DNA from: Pseudomonadota bacterium
GTDB lineage: Bacteria; Pseudomonadota; Gammaproteobacteria; UBA1113
Assembly (NCBI GenBank): GCA_021782065.1
Contig: JAJXVQ010000070.1
Coordinates: 1 to 6,248, forward strand
Direction: 5' to 3'
Length of the DNA: 6,248 nucleotides
The translations under genes were made by a program, and so were the position numbers. The notes under the pieces are model-generated. The model did not search any database and was not told where the DNA came from. It worked only from the letters and a program-made list of their open reading frames with translations. The first letter of the stretch is position 1. Every line of letters starts with the position of its first letter. Positions 1-6,248 of the stretch are shown one piece after another.

Positions 1-3000
1 TCAAAAATACTCTACTAGAGCAAATGGGCGGTATCTTAAAGGTCATCACTGATTTTGTGCCCCGCTTAAAAATCATCGTCGGCGAACCCGAAGCTTTGCC
101 GGAGGTCAGCATTGAAGCGACTAAGAATCGTTTTGAATTGGCAATACAACGTTTTATTAAATTGATCGCTGAACATCACCCCTTAGTGCTGTTTCTAGAA
201 GATATGCAATGGGCCAATGCATCTTTGTTTGATTTGTTAAGAAAGTTGGTATTAAGCGAAGATATTCAAAATATACTGGTGATTCTCAGCTATCGCAGCA
301 ATGAAGTTACAGCGGAACATCCTTTTACAACATTTCTAAATGTTATAGAATCGCGAAAACCCGTACAAAAAATAATGTTAGAGGGATTAAATCAGGAAGC
401 TTTAGGCCAGTTATTAGAAAGCATGCTCTATTTACCCGCCACTGAGCTACAGTTTCTAACGGAATTGATGGAGCAAAAGACCGACGGCAATCCTTTCTTT
501 CTATTGATGTTGTTAGAGGAACTGTATCGCGAGGGTTGTTTATCGTTTTCCCTAGAGAAAAAACGTTGGGTGTGGAACGAAAAACGTATTAAACAAATGT
601 CGTTAACCGATAATGTGCTTAACTTTATTTATAACCGCATTGCCAAGTTAGACGATGACACCAAAGACTGTTTGCATTTAGCCGCCTGCATAGGAAGCAC
701 CTTCACTCTAGAAGACTTGGCTTTAGCGCAAAAAGAAAGTGCCACATTGGTGATTCGTAGCTTACAGCCGGCCTTACAAGAAAGTCTTATCGTTCCTACA
801 CAGTTAAAAGATGAGTGGTCTGAAGGTGTGTCAGAACAAGAACTGTTAAAACGAGAATATCGTTTCCAACATGATAAAATACAACAAGCCTGTTATGAAT
901 TAAAACCCATAGAAGAAACCAATCAAATTCACTTAGAGCTAGCACGTCGTTGGGCAGCATCTTACAAACCGGGCGATGCTGACACCCGCATCATGGCCAT
1001 TGCTGACCAATTTAATAAGGGTTTAGTCTATGTAGTGGATGCCACTGAAAAACGTAAAATTGCTGAGTTCAATTATGAGGCAGCACAGATTGCCTTACAA
1101 TCCGCGGCTTATGATATCAGTTATCAATACATCAGTATGGCTAAAAGCTTGTTACCAGAAACAGCATGGCGGACAGACTATGATTTTTGTTTTAAAGTCT
1201 ATTACTCTTATATACAAAGTGCTTTTTTATCCAGGCACTTTGATGAAGCGGCACAAGCGGCGGAAGAAAGTCTAACCAATACCAAGACAAACTTAGAGAA
1301 AGTTAGGCTATTAAAATTAAAGGGTGATTTAAACCGCGCTACTGGTGCTACTGAAGGGGGGGCCGCTTTTTTTGAAGAAGGTCTAAGGTTGTTGGGTTAT
1401 CCCAATATTGCCAAAAGACCTAGCAAATTGGACTTACTGTTGGCCGTAGCACAGTTTAAGTTTTATTTAAAATACAGACTTACCGCTTTAGAGCCTTTGC
1501 CCCTGGATGCCACAGAAAAACAAAAGATTTTGATCTCTACCATGATTCACTTGGCACAGGAAGCTTACTATTCTGGAGATAGGCTCCGTTATGCTTATAT
1601 TATGATGACATGGACTATAAGCACCTACTTAGGCCACACACAAAGTCTCAGAGCAGCTGCATATCTGATCAACGCTCTCTTATTCCCTAAAAGCATCTCT
1701 ACGCACATTTTGTATGAACAAGCTTTGCCCATCATGCAAAATTCCATAGATTCAGAAGAAAAGTCCACTTTCTATTTAGCAGGCAGTGCATTGCACGCGG
1801 CTTGGCACGAACCTTGGCCACAACTGGTTGATAATTACAAAAAAGCAATCTCCATGTGTGAAAAGGTCGGTGATTTAGAATTTTTGTCTATCAGTGTATT
1901 AAACCATATTATATTTGATGTTGCATTGCCATTACCTATCATGCTGTCTAAATTATTGGGTGCTATTCCTCATATTCAAGCAGCCAGCCCGCGCCTAGCC
2001 GCCGTTTTTGAGATAATATACCGCGCTATTCTTAATTTAACTGGAGGCTGTGCGTTTAACAGCTGGCAAGACGATGACTTTGATGCAAATGCCATATTGT
2101 CTTTTTTTGAAGAGCAGTCATATGAATTAGGGCTTCGTTTTTTCTATTTGTTTAAGCTAAGACTTGCCATTCAATTAGACGAGCTGTCTATGCTACAAGA
2201 ACATGTTAAGAATTTAAATGATATTTTTAATGGTATAATGCACAGTAATTCCCCCTATCTAGCCCTTGCCGCTAGTACCTATTTATTTCTAGCTCAAGTA
2301 AACCTCTACCCCACCTACACGCGTAAAGAAAAGATAAAAACACGTATTCAATTATTTAAATTACATCGTGAAGTTAAAAGTTTGGTTAAATTCTGTCCTG
2401 AGACTTTTGAACATTGTGAAGTCCTCATGCGTGCTGAACTAGCCGGATTAAAGGGTAATTTTAAAAAATCGTTAAAACTATATGATGAAGCTATCGTTTT
2501 AGCCACCGAACATCAGACACCAGAATATGCTTGTTTGGCGGCCCTACGCGCTTTGAAGCTGTGTTTTACAAAAAATAACCCGGAATTAACCTATCAATAT
2601 GCCAATAAAGCGACAAATCTATATGCCGCATGGGGCGCTTTTGGTGTAGTGAAAATGCTACAAGAAAAATATGCTTTGTACTTAACTCCGGAATCTAAAG
2701 CTTTGTCCACACAACAAGAACTCAGCAAAGAAGATTATAATGCCCGTTATGGTTTGGATGCGCGTAGCATCATCTTGGCGACTCGTGTCATTAACAAGTC
2801 TATGCAATTGGGTGCTTTGTTGGGTAACGTTATGCAGCTCCTCATTGAAAACATTGCGGCTACTCGTGGCGCCTTGTGTTTGATGTTAAAAGGTGAATTC
2901 TGGATAGAAGCCTATTATGGCAGTAAAGAAAGCGGTATTCAAACTTTAACGCACACGCCTTGGAAAGAAGCTAAAATCTCCCAAGAAGTCTTTTTACAAA

Positions 3001-4115
3001 CCTGGCGTGAGAAAAAAGAAATTCTGGTCATGGATGTGAGTAAAAGTGAAGAGTTTCAGGGCAGTCCTTATTTACAAGAATCCGAGGCCAAGTCCTTAAT
3101 CAGCGTACCTATCTTCAACGCCGATGGTAATGAGGTGATAGGCGTTATCTATTGTGAAAACAAATTATCTACCGATTCTTTTACCGCCGATCGCTTGATG
3201 GTATTACGCGCTTTGTCCATACAAATGTCTATATTCATCGATAACTCGAGATTATATACGTTGTTCGAGCGCTTTGTGCCTAAGCCTTTCTTGAACCAAT
3301 TAGGACAAGAGAATATCTTTGACTTAGATGCGGGCGATTCTGTCAGTAAAAATATGAATGTGTTATTCATGGATATACGGAACTTTACCGGTTATTCAGA
3401 AAAATACAAGTCCGAAGCGGTTTTCCAATTTATCAATGACTATTTGTTGGAAGTAACCCCTCTGATACACAGTCATAACGGTTTCATCGATAAATTTCTA
3501 GGTGATGGTGTTATGGCCTTATTCCCCGGTGAAAGTAAAGAGGCTTTAAAAGCCTGTCTGGAGATGCAACACAAAATTGCCGATTTTGCTGGAGGCCGCA
3601 CCGATGTAAAATTAGAAGTCGGCATGGGTTTACATTATGGTCCTTTGATGTTGGGCATAGTGGGCGAGGCTACGCACATAGAGGGTACGGTTATTGGCGA
3701 TACCGTCAATGTGGCTTCACGATTAGAAGGATTGAATAAAACCTTTAAGACCCAATGTTTGATTAGCGATGCGGTTAAAATCACCTTGCCACTAGAGGCA
3801 CACTATCATTTGCGCCCTGTAGGTAAGATTATTTTAATGGGCCGCGCTGAGGCCATGACAGTATGGCAATTGTTAGACAGTATACGCGATGCGAATGAAC
3901 GTGCCTTGCACATAGAGCAATTGCCTTTATTTGAAACTTATTATCAAGCTTATCTGGGACGAGACTTTAAGGCTGCAAAACTCGGTTTTGAGGCCCTATT
4001 GAAAGACAATCCTAATGATGGCGTTTTAATTTTTTATGCAGAAACCTGCCGTTACTACGAACAAACCCCTCCGCCTGCAGAATGGCAAGCTGAGATAGAG
4101 ATGCGGTTTAAGTAA
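1..4115 (+). CDS. Multidomain signalling protein: STAND/AAA_16-type ATPase, helical TPR-like region, GAF, class IIIb adenylate cyclase (5'-partial)
   Basis: Probably makes cAMP from ATP under control of the N-terminal ATPase and GAF modules; no membrane segment is visible, so it is likely cytosolic. The frame is open to the left edge (K-N-T-L-L-E-Q precedes the ATG at 24), so that ATG is internal and the true start lies upstream. Residues below count from that Met. ATPase part: Walker B-like LVLFLEDMQWA at 54-64, YRSNEV at 90-95, KTDGNPFF at 152-159, LAACIG near 219. These match the MalT/PknK-like predicted ATPases, whose P-loop would lie off-window. Residues about 300-880 are helical, TPR-like, with FEEGLRLLGYP at 450-460. 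A GAF domain spans about 930-1075, then an RFVP linker at 1083-1086. The cyclase, about 1110-1300, has metal Asp 1117 and 1161, Lys1157/Thr1222 for adenine, and Asn1229/Arg1233 for transition-state binding. A TPR-like tail ends the protein. Relatives often carry an N-terminal Ser/Thr kinase domain; whether this one does is unknown. The gene converges on the MFS gene. Confidence 0.9.
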   Translation, partial: KNTLLEQMGGILKVITDFVPRLKIIVGEPEALPEVSIEATKNRFELAIQRFIKLIAEHHPLVLFLEDMQWANASLFDLLRKLVLSEDIQNILVILSYRSNEVTAEHPFTTFLNVIESRKPVQKIMLEGLNQEALGQLLESMLYLPATELQFLTELMEQKTDGNPFFLLMLLEELYREGCLSFSLEKKRWVWNEKRIKQMSLTDNVLNFIYNRIAKLDDDTKDCLHLAACIGSTFTLEDLALAQKESATLVIRSLQPALQESLIVPTQLKDEWSEGVSEQELLKREYRFQHDKIQQACYELKPIEETNQIHLELARRWAASYKPGDADTRIMAIADQFNKGLVYVVDATEKRKIAEFNYEAAQIALQSAAYDISYQYISMAKSLLPETAWRTDYDFCFKVYYSYIQSAFLSRHFDEAAQAAEESLTNTKTNLEKVRLLKLKGDLNRATGATEGGAAFFEEGLRLLGYPNIAKRPSKLDLLLAVAQFKFYLKYRLTALEPLPLDATEKQKILISTMIHLAQEAYYSGDRLRYAYIMMTWTISTYLGHTQSLRAAAYLINALLFPKSISTHILYEQALPIMQNSIDSEEKSTFYLAGSALHAAWHEPWPQLVDNYKKAISMCEKVGDLEFLSISVLNHIIFDVALPLPIMLSKLLGAIPHIQAASPRLAAVFEIIYRAILNLTGGCAFNSWQDDDFDANAILSFFEEQSYELGLRFFYLFKLRLAIQLDELSMLQEHVKNLNDIFNGIMHSNSPYLALAASTYLFLAQVNLYPTYTRKEKIKTRIQLFKLHREVKSLVKFCPETFEHCEVLMRAELAGLKGNFKKSLKLYDEAIVLATEHQTPEYACLAALRALKLCFTKNNPELTYQYANKATNLYAAWGAFGVVKMLQEKYALYLTPESKALSTQQELSKEDYNARYGLDARSIILATRVINKSMQLGALLGNVMQLLIENIAATRGALCLMLKGEFWIEAYYGSKESGIQTLTHTPWKEAKISQEVFLQTWREKKEILVMDVSKSEEFQGSPYLQESEAKSLISVPIFNADGNEVIGVIYCENKLSTDSFTADRLMVLRALSIQMSIFIDNSRLYTLFERFVPKPFLNQLGQENIFDLDAGDSVSKNMNVLFMDIRNFTGYSEKYKSEAVFQFINDYLLEVTPLIHSHNGFIDKFLGDGVMALFPGESKEALKACLEMQHKIADFAGGRTDVKLEVGMGLHYGPLMLGIVGEATHIEGTVIGDTVNVASRLEGLNKTFKTQCLISDAVKITLPLEAHYHLRPVGKIILMGRAEAMTVWQLLDSIRDANERALHIEQLPLFETYYQAYLGRDFKAAKLGFEALLKDNPNDGVLIFYAETCRYYEQTPPPAEWQAEIEMRFK
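2811..3248 (+). other. GAF sensor domain within the large signalling gene
   Basis: Residues about 930-1075 begin with GALLGNVMQLLIENI, followed by a strand GALCLML, the segment SLISVPIF and GVIYCENK, and end in a helix QMSIFIDNSRLY. This is the usual GAF order of helix, central sheet, and an exit helix that joins the output domain. The exit helix leads directly through a FERFVPKPFL linker into the cyclase, the arrangement found in cyanobacterial GAF- or PAS-cyclases where ligand binding is passed to the catalytic dimer. No cysteine or histidine pattern diagnostic of a chromophore or heme was recognised; the ligand is unknown. Confidence 0.75.
3354..3923 (+). other. Class III (subtype IIIb) nucleotide cyclase catalytic domain within the large signalling gene
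   Basis: The domain opens with MNVLFMDIRNFTGYSEK, continues with NGFIDKFLGDGVMALFPG and ends its core with VIGDTVNVASRLEGLNKTF. The two metal-binding aspartates (1117, 1161) are 44 residues apart and the lysine (1157) sits four before the second one, the same spacing as in Mycobacterium Rv1625c (D256, K296, D300). Asn1229 and Arg1233 are four apart, as in N372/R376. The residue seven before the Asn, Asp in class IIIa enzymes, is Thr1222 here, as in cyanobacterial CyaC/CyaB1 and mammalian soluble cyclase. All key residues are therefore present and an active homodimeric adenylate cyclase is expected. Activity and bicarbonate response are inferred from family knowledge, not seen. Confidence 0.88.
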
Positions 4116-4203
4116 AGAAAATGTGAGATCTTGATGAATCCTATAGATTTAAATCGAAGCTTTGTCATATATGGACTCGCCATAGGCGAAGCAGGGCTTT
4201 GTT

Positions 4204-4224
4204 ATTCTCGACGCAGTCGGGAAT
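4204..4224 (+). repeat. 9-bp hairpin, middle palindrome unit
   Basis: The left arm ATTCTCGAC pairs with the right arm GTCGGGAAT around the loop GCA. Eight Watson-Crick pairs and one T-G pair (4208 with 4220) give a fully paired stem only in RNA copied as the + strand. GGGAATCCAG at its right end resembles a common bacterial intergenic repeat end. Confidence 0.6.
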
Positions 4225-4229
4225 CCAGC

Positions 4230-4268
4230 ACATTGTCATCCTCGACCGAAGGTCGGGGATGACAATGT
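4230..4268 (+). repeat. 18-bp hairpin with GAA loop
   Basis: Arms 4230-4247 and 4251-4268 pair around the loop GAA (4248-4250). Seventeen pairs are Watson-Crick and one (4242 with 4256) is T-G, which is stable in + strand RNA. No run of T follows on the + strand and none follows on the - strand, so it is not a standard intrinsic terminator. It lies in the 3' region of both convergent transcripts and might still slow polymerase or protect 3' ends from exonucleases. Confidence 0.75.
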
Positions 4269-4337
4269 TGTGCAATTCAACACATTCATAGTACTAACAA
4301 AATCTATCTTCTTTCTGAATATTTATCATCAACAATA

Positions 4338-5588
4338 TCACTCTCTAACCGGCTCACGGATCCACACTAATACCAATAAAGCCAACAAAAGAGAAATGGG
4401 TAATATACTTAAGGCCATTGTATACGACGATATCGAAAAATTGGTTGCATCGTGTGATACCGCCTGACTCTTCAACAAAAACCCGACCAAAGGCATAAAC
4501 AAAGGCGCACCAAAGATAATGCTCAGCATGTTGGTAAAACCCATGGCTGTACCACGGACTTCCTCTGGGGCAATTTCATTGACCAAGGCGAAGGGCAACA
4601 TATAAACACTGGAAAAAATTCCAGTCAAAAAGAGTAAAGCAATAACATAGGCAAAGCGCAAATGCGGAATATACAAAGCCATGCTGAAAGTAACGAAAGC
4701 GGCTAAGGCACCTATAGCCATAACCACCTTTCTGCGGCGAAAGAAATCTGATACGTGCCCTAGGAATGGGCACCCTAGCCCCGCACCTATAAATAAAGCT
4801 AAATTCCCTAAGGCCGCTAATTGTATCGTAATTCCATAACGCACCATTAAATAAGGGATACACCAATAAGTGGCTAACAGGCTAATCACAGGGAATATTA
4901 ATCCTGAAAATAAGCCATTCAACCAAACTTGAGGTAATCTTAAAACAGCTACCAATTGTTGTTTAATGGATAAATGAGGAGTAGCCTTTTTCAGATGATG
5001 GCTTTGTTGAGGCCGATCTCGTAAAAAAATAACCATAAGCACTGTCAGCACTAAGCAGAAAATACCAGCACAAACCAGCACAGTACGCCACCCTACATGA
5101 ATTGCCGCCGTAGAAATGATTTCACTGCCTACCCCACCCGAAAGCATTGCTAAGGCTTCACTTAAACCCACCACAAAAGCAAAATACACGGGCGTAAACC
5201 AAGTCCCAATTAAATAAAAACCACAGGCCAATGCTGGGGCTGTACCCAAGCCCGTTAGCATTCTAGACCAAACCGCTGTGTGCACATTCGGACTCATTGC
5301 AAACAATAAAGTCCCAATGGCGCAAATAATTGAACCCGCAACCAAGATGGTTTTAGCCCCTAAGCGATCGACCAAGACCCCTCCGGGTAACTGTAACAAT
5401 AAATATGTCCAAAAATAACTAGAAGAAATTAATCCTATCGCCGCTACATCCGTATTAAAATCTTTTGCTAGGAAGGGTGCCATACCACTGACAGAGCCTT
5501 GCAGTACAAATTGTAGTAATAAAAAGATAATAGCCAAGCCCCACATAAACCAGGCTTTAGAACTAGGAACTTGGTCAGCTGTAAACAT
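4338..5588 (-). CDS. MFS transporter, 12 transmembrane segments
   Basis: A complete inner-membrane permease of 416 residues, the usual MFS length. The protein is strongly hydrophobic, with about six helices in each half joined by a charged loop at about 190-215 (RDRPQQSHHLKK). MFS motif A is present after the second helix as GVLVDRLGAK (G70, D74, R75, G77, K79), and a partial copy follows helix eight as GHVSDFFRRRK (277-287). RMLTGLG (109-115) fits motif B. PEEVRGTAMG at 341-350 is typical of the second half. The general style resembles the anion:cation symporter and Legionella Pht groups, but the substrate and direction are not deducible. The ATG at 5588 is chosen because hydrophobic helix one begins shortly after it and a weak AGAGA lies seven bases upstream. 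It starts ten bases after the stop codon of the carbamoyltransferase, so the two are very likely co-transcribed. Confidence 0.92.
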   Translation of the reverse strand: MFTADQVPSSKAWFMWGLAIIFLLLQFVLQGSVSGMAPFLAKDFNTDVAAIGLISSSYFWTYLLLQLPGGVLVDRLGAKTILVAGSIICAIGTLLFAMSPNVHTAVWSRMLTGLGTAPALACGFYLIGTWFTPVYFAFVVGLSEALAMLSGGVGSEIISTAAIHVGWRTVLVCAGIFCLVLTVLMVIFLRDRPQQSHHLKKATPHLSIKQQLVAVLRLPQVWLNGLFSGLIFPVISLLATYWCIPYLMVRYGITIQLAALGNLALFIGAGLGCPFLGHVSDFFRRRKVVMAIGALAAFVTFSMALYIPHLRFAYVIALLFLTGIFSSVYMLPFALVNEIAPEEVRGTAMGFTNMLSIIFGAPLFMPLVGFLLKSQAVSHDATNFSISSYTMALSILPISLLLALLVLVWIREPVRE

Positions 5589-5595
5589 ACTAATT

Positions 5596-5600
5596 TCTCT
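5596..5600 (-). promoter_or_regulatory. Ribosome-binding site of the MFS gene, overlapping the upstream stop codon
   Basis: On the - strand, AGAGA lies seven bases before the ATG at 5588 and shares its first two bases with the TAG stop (5601-5599) of the carbamoyltransferase gene. It is a weak Shine-Dalgarno match. Overlap with the stop suggests translation of the transporter is coupled to the upstream gene. Confidence 0.45.
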
Positions 5601-6248
5601 ACTCTTTAACTACCAACACATCTTCCATGATCAAATAACGTAAATCACAGCCAAAAAACATATTCAAAGCATCTGCAGGCGTACAGACCATAGGCTCACC
5701 GCGACGATTTAAAGAGGTATTTAATATCACGGCATTACCCGTCAATCGTTCCAAAGCGCTGATCAACTCATAATAACGCGGGTTGGACTTTTGTGTCACC
5801 ACTTGTGCCCGTATAGTGCCATCTTCATGTACCACTTCGGGTATACGCGTCTTCCATTCTGGCGCCACATCAAAGGTGATGGTCATATATGGCGCGGGAT
5901 GGTCGCTTTGTAAGATATCTTTAGCCACCGTGTCTAATAGACTGGGGCAAAAAGGCCGCCAACGTTCACGGTATTTAATCTGTTGATTAATTTTATCGGC
6001 AATGCCTACGGCATTAGGACAACCTAAAATGCTGCGATTTCCCAAGGCCCTAGGACCAAATTCCATACGACCCTGAAACCAAGCCAAGGGTTCACCTTCA
6101 GCCAGCAATTTAGCAGCATACTCTACCGTATTGTCCAATATTCGAAAGCTAGGTCTAGCGACGTGTTGCTCACAGGCCTTTACACAGGCTTCTGTAGTAT
6201 AACTAGGTCCTAAATAAACATGCTCTAAAGGCTGTACAGGGATGGAAT
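5599..6248 (-). CDS. NodU/CmcH/TobZ-family O-carbamoyltransferase, C-terminal part (5'-partial)
   Basis: Family members use carbamoyl phosphate and ATP to form a carbamoyl-adenylate and pass the carbamoyl group to a hydroxyl of a sugar, antibiotic or Nod factor. The last 215 residues are visible, of a protein usually 550-610 long. The frame stays open to the right edge: upstream of the TTG at 6138 it reads PLEHVYLGPSYTTEAC, and LGPSY is a family hallmark, so that TTG is an internal leucine and not a start. Further hallmarks are WFQGRMEFGPRALGNRSIL (6081-6025), IKYRERWRPFCPSLL, PYMTITFDV, HEDGTIRAQVV, NPRYYELI, and NTSLNRRGEPMVCTPADAL. These belong to the C-terminal carbamoyltransferase domain (YrdC-like in TobZ). 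The N-terminal Kae1-like domain with its metal-binding histidines is off-window. RPFCPS and NTSLN replace the more usual RPFAPS and NTSFN. It leads an operon with the MFS gene; the acceptor substrate is unknown. Confidence 0.9.
   Translation of the reverse strand, partial: SIPVQPLEHVYLGPSYTTEACVKACEQHVARPSFRILDNTVEYAAKLLAEGEPLAWFQGRMEFGPRALGNRSILGCPNAVGIADKINQQIKYRERWRPFCPSLLDTVAKDILQSDHPAPYMTITFDVAPEWKTRIPEVVHEDGTIRAQVVTQKSNPRYYELISALERLTGNAVILNTSLNRRGEPMVCTPADALNMFFGCDLRYLIMEDVLVVKE

Larger units (their letters stand above)
4162..4272. repeat. Three tandem palindromic units (REP/MITE-like intergenic repeat)
   Basis: Three units start with TTGTNAT at 4162 (TTGTCAT), 4199 (TTGTTAT) and 4233 (TTGTCAT), so the spacing is 37 and 34 bases. 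Each contains a stem with a three-base loop: TCGCC-ata-GGCGA (4177-4189), ATTCTCGAC-gca-GTCGGGAAT (4204-4224), and the long hairpin at 4230-4268. Units two and three share the core CTCGAC/GTCGGG. The GC-rich stems contrast with the AT-rich surroundings. The look is that of short non-coding intergenic repeats present in many copies per genome; copy number cannot be judged from a single window, so the family assignment is inference. Confidence 0.65.
4116..4337. other. Convergent intergenic region with palindromic repeats, no gene
   Basis: This 222-base gap separates the stop codon of the cyclase gene (+) from the stop codon of the MFS gene (-). The first 45 bases and the last 65 bases are AT-rich and featureless apart from a short palindrome GATTTAAATC at 4146-4155. 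The centre is filled with tandem hairpin units. No convincing ORF, promoter or U-tract terminator was found in either direction. Confidence 0.8.

Noticed and set aside
24..26. ATG as the start of the large signalling protein
   Set aside because: The same frame is open to the left edge, the preceding residues continue the ATPase module, and the P-loop that must precede the visible Walker B is missing; the ATG is internal.
1039..1275. + strand ORF of 78 codons
   Set aside because: Out-of-frame shadow inside the large signalling gene.
3149..3370. - strand ORF of 73 codons
   Set aside because: Antisense to the conserved GAF-cyclase coding region; no domain or start signal.
4230..4268. Intrinsic bidirectional terminator for the two convergent genes
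   Set aside because: The stem is strong but no U-tract follows on either strand; better described as a repeat hairpin.
4162..4272. CRISPR array
   Set aside because: The three units are diverged palindromes with no constant repeat separated by unique spacers, and no cas gene is near.
4270..4467. Small + strand ORF of 65 codons
   Set aside because: It starts with GTG in the repeat flank without a ribosome-binding site and most of it is antisense to the 3' end of the MFS gene.
4576..4866. - strand ORF of 96 codons
   Set aside because: It lies wholly within the MFS gene in another frame and shows no recognisable domain.
5783..5986. + strand ORF of 67 codons
   Set aside because: Antisense to the conserved carbamoyltransferase domain.
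6136..6138. TTG start for a 179-residue carbamoyltransferase fragment
   Set aside because: The frame continues upstream to the window edge and encodes the family motif LGPSY, so the TTG is an internal leucine codon.

Overview
The window shows an AT-leaning bacterial genome with long, closely fitted genes. Codon choice favours TTA/TTG leucine and AAA lysine. There are three protein-coding genes, two of them cut by the window edges, and one intergenic gap of 222 bases filled with palindromic repeats. No rRNA, tRNA, transposase or CRISPR array is visible. The combination of a large ATPase-GAF-cyclase signalling protein, a Pht/ACS-like MFS permease and a NodU-type carbamoyltransferase suggests a gammaproteobacterium, possibly of the Legionellales (Legionella/Coxiella/Rickettsiella/Berkiella relatives). 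This placement is an impression from protein style, not a demonstrated assignment.

Left part (1-4115, + strand): the C-terminal 1370 or so residues of a very large signalling protein. In order it carries the rear part of a STAND/AAA_16-type ATPase module (Walker B and later motifs; the P-loop lies upstream of the window), a long helical TPR-like region, a GAF domain, a class III nucleotide cyclase domain, and a short helical C-terminal tail. All catalytic residues of the cyclase are present. The purine-recognition pair is Lys/Thr, the signature of class IIIb, a group with bicarbonate-responsive members. The likely output is cAMP.

Middle (4116-4337): the gap between two convergent genes. It holds three tandem imperfect palindromes spaced 34-37 bases apart, each headed by TTGTNAT. 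The last is an 18-bp hairpin with a 3-base loop. This looks like a multicopy intergenic repeat (REP/MITE-like) rather than a classical terminator.

Right part (4338-6248, - strand): a two-gene transcription unit. The upstream gene, cut by the right edge, is a NodU/CmcH/TobZ-family O-carbamoyltransferase, represented by its C-terminal domain. Ten bases after its last sense-codon region, its stop codon overlapping the next ribosome-binding region, comes a 12-TM MFS transporter of 416 residues. The tight spacing argues for co-transcription and translational coupling. The pair could modify a small molecule or glycan by carbamoylation and move the product or a precursor across the inner membrane; the substrate cannot be read from the sequence. 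The convergent cyclase gene has no evident functional tie to this pair.
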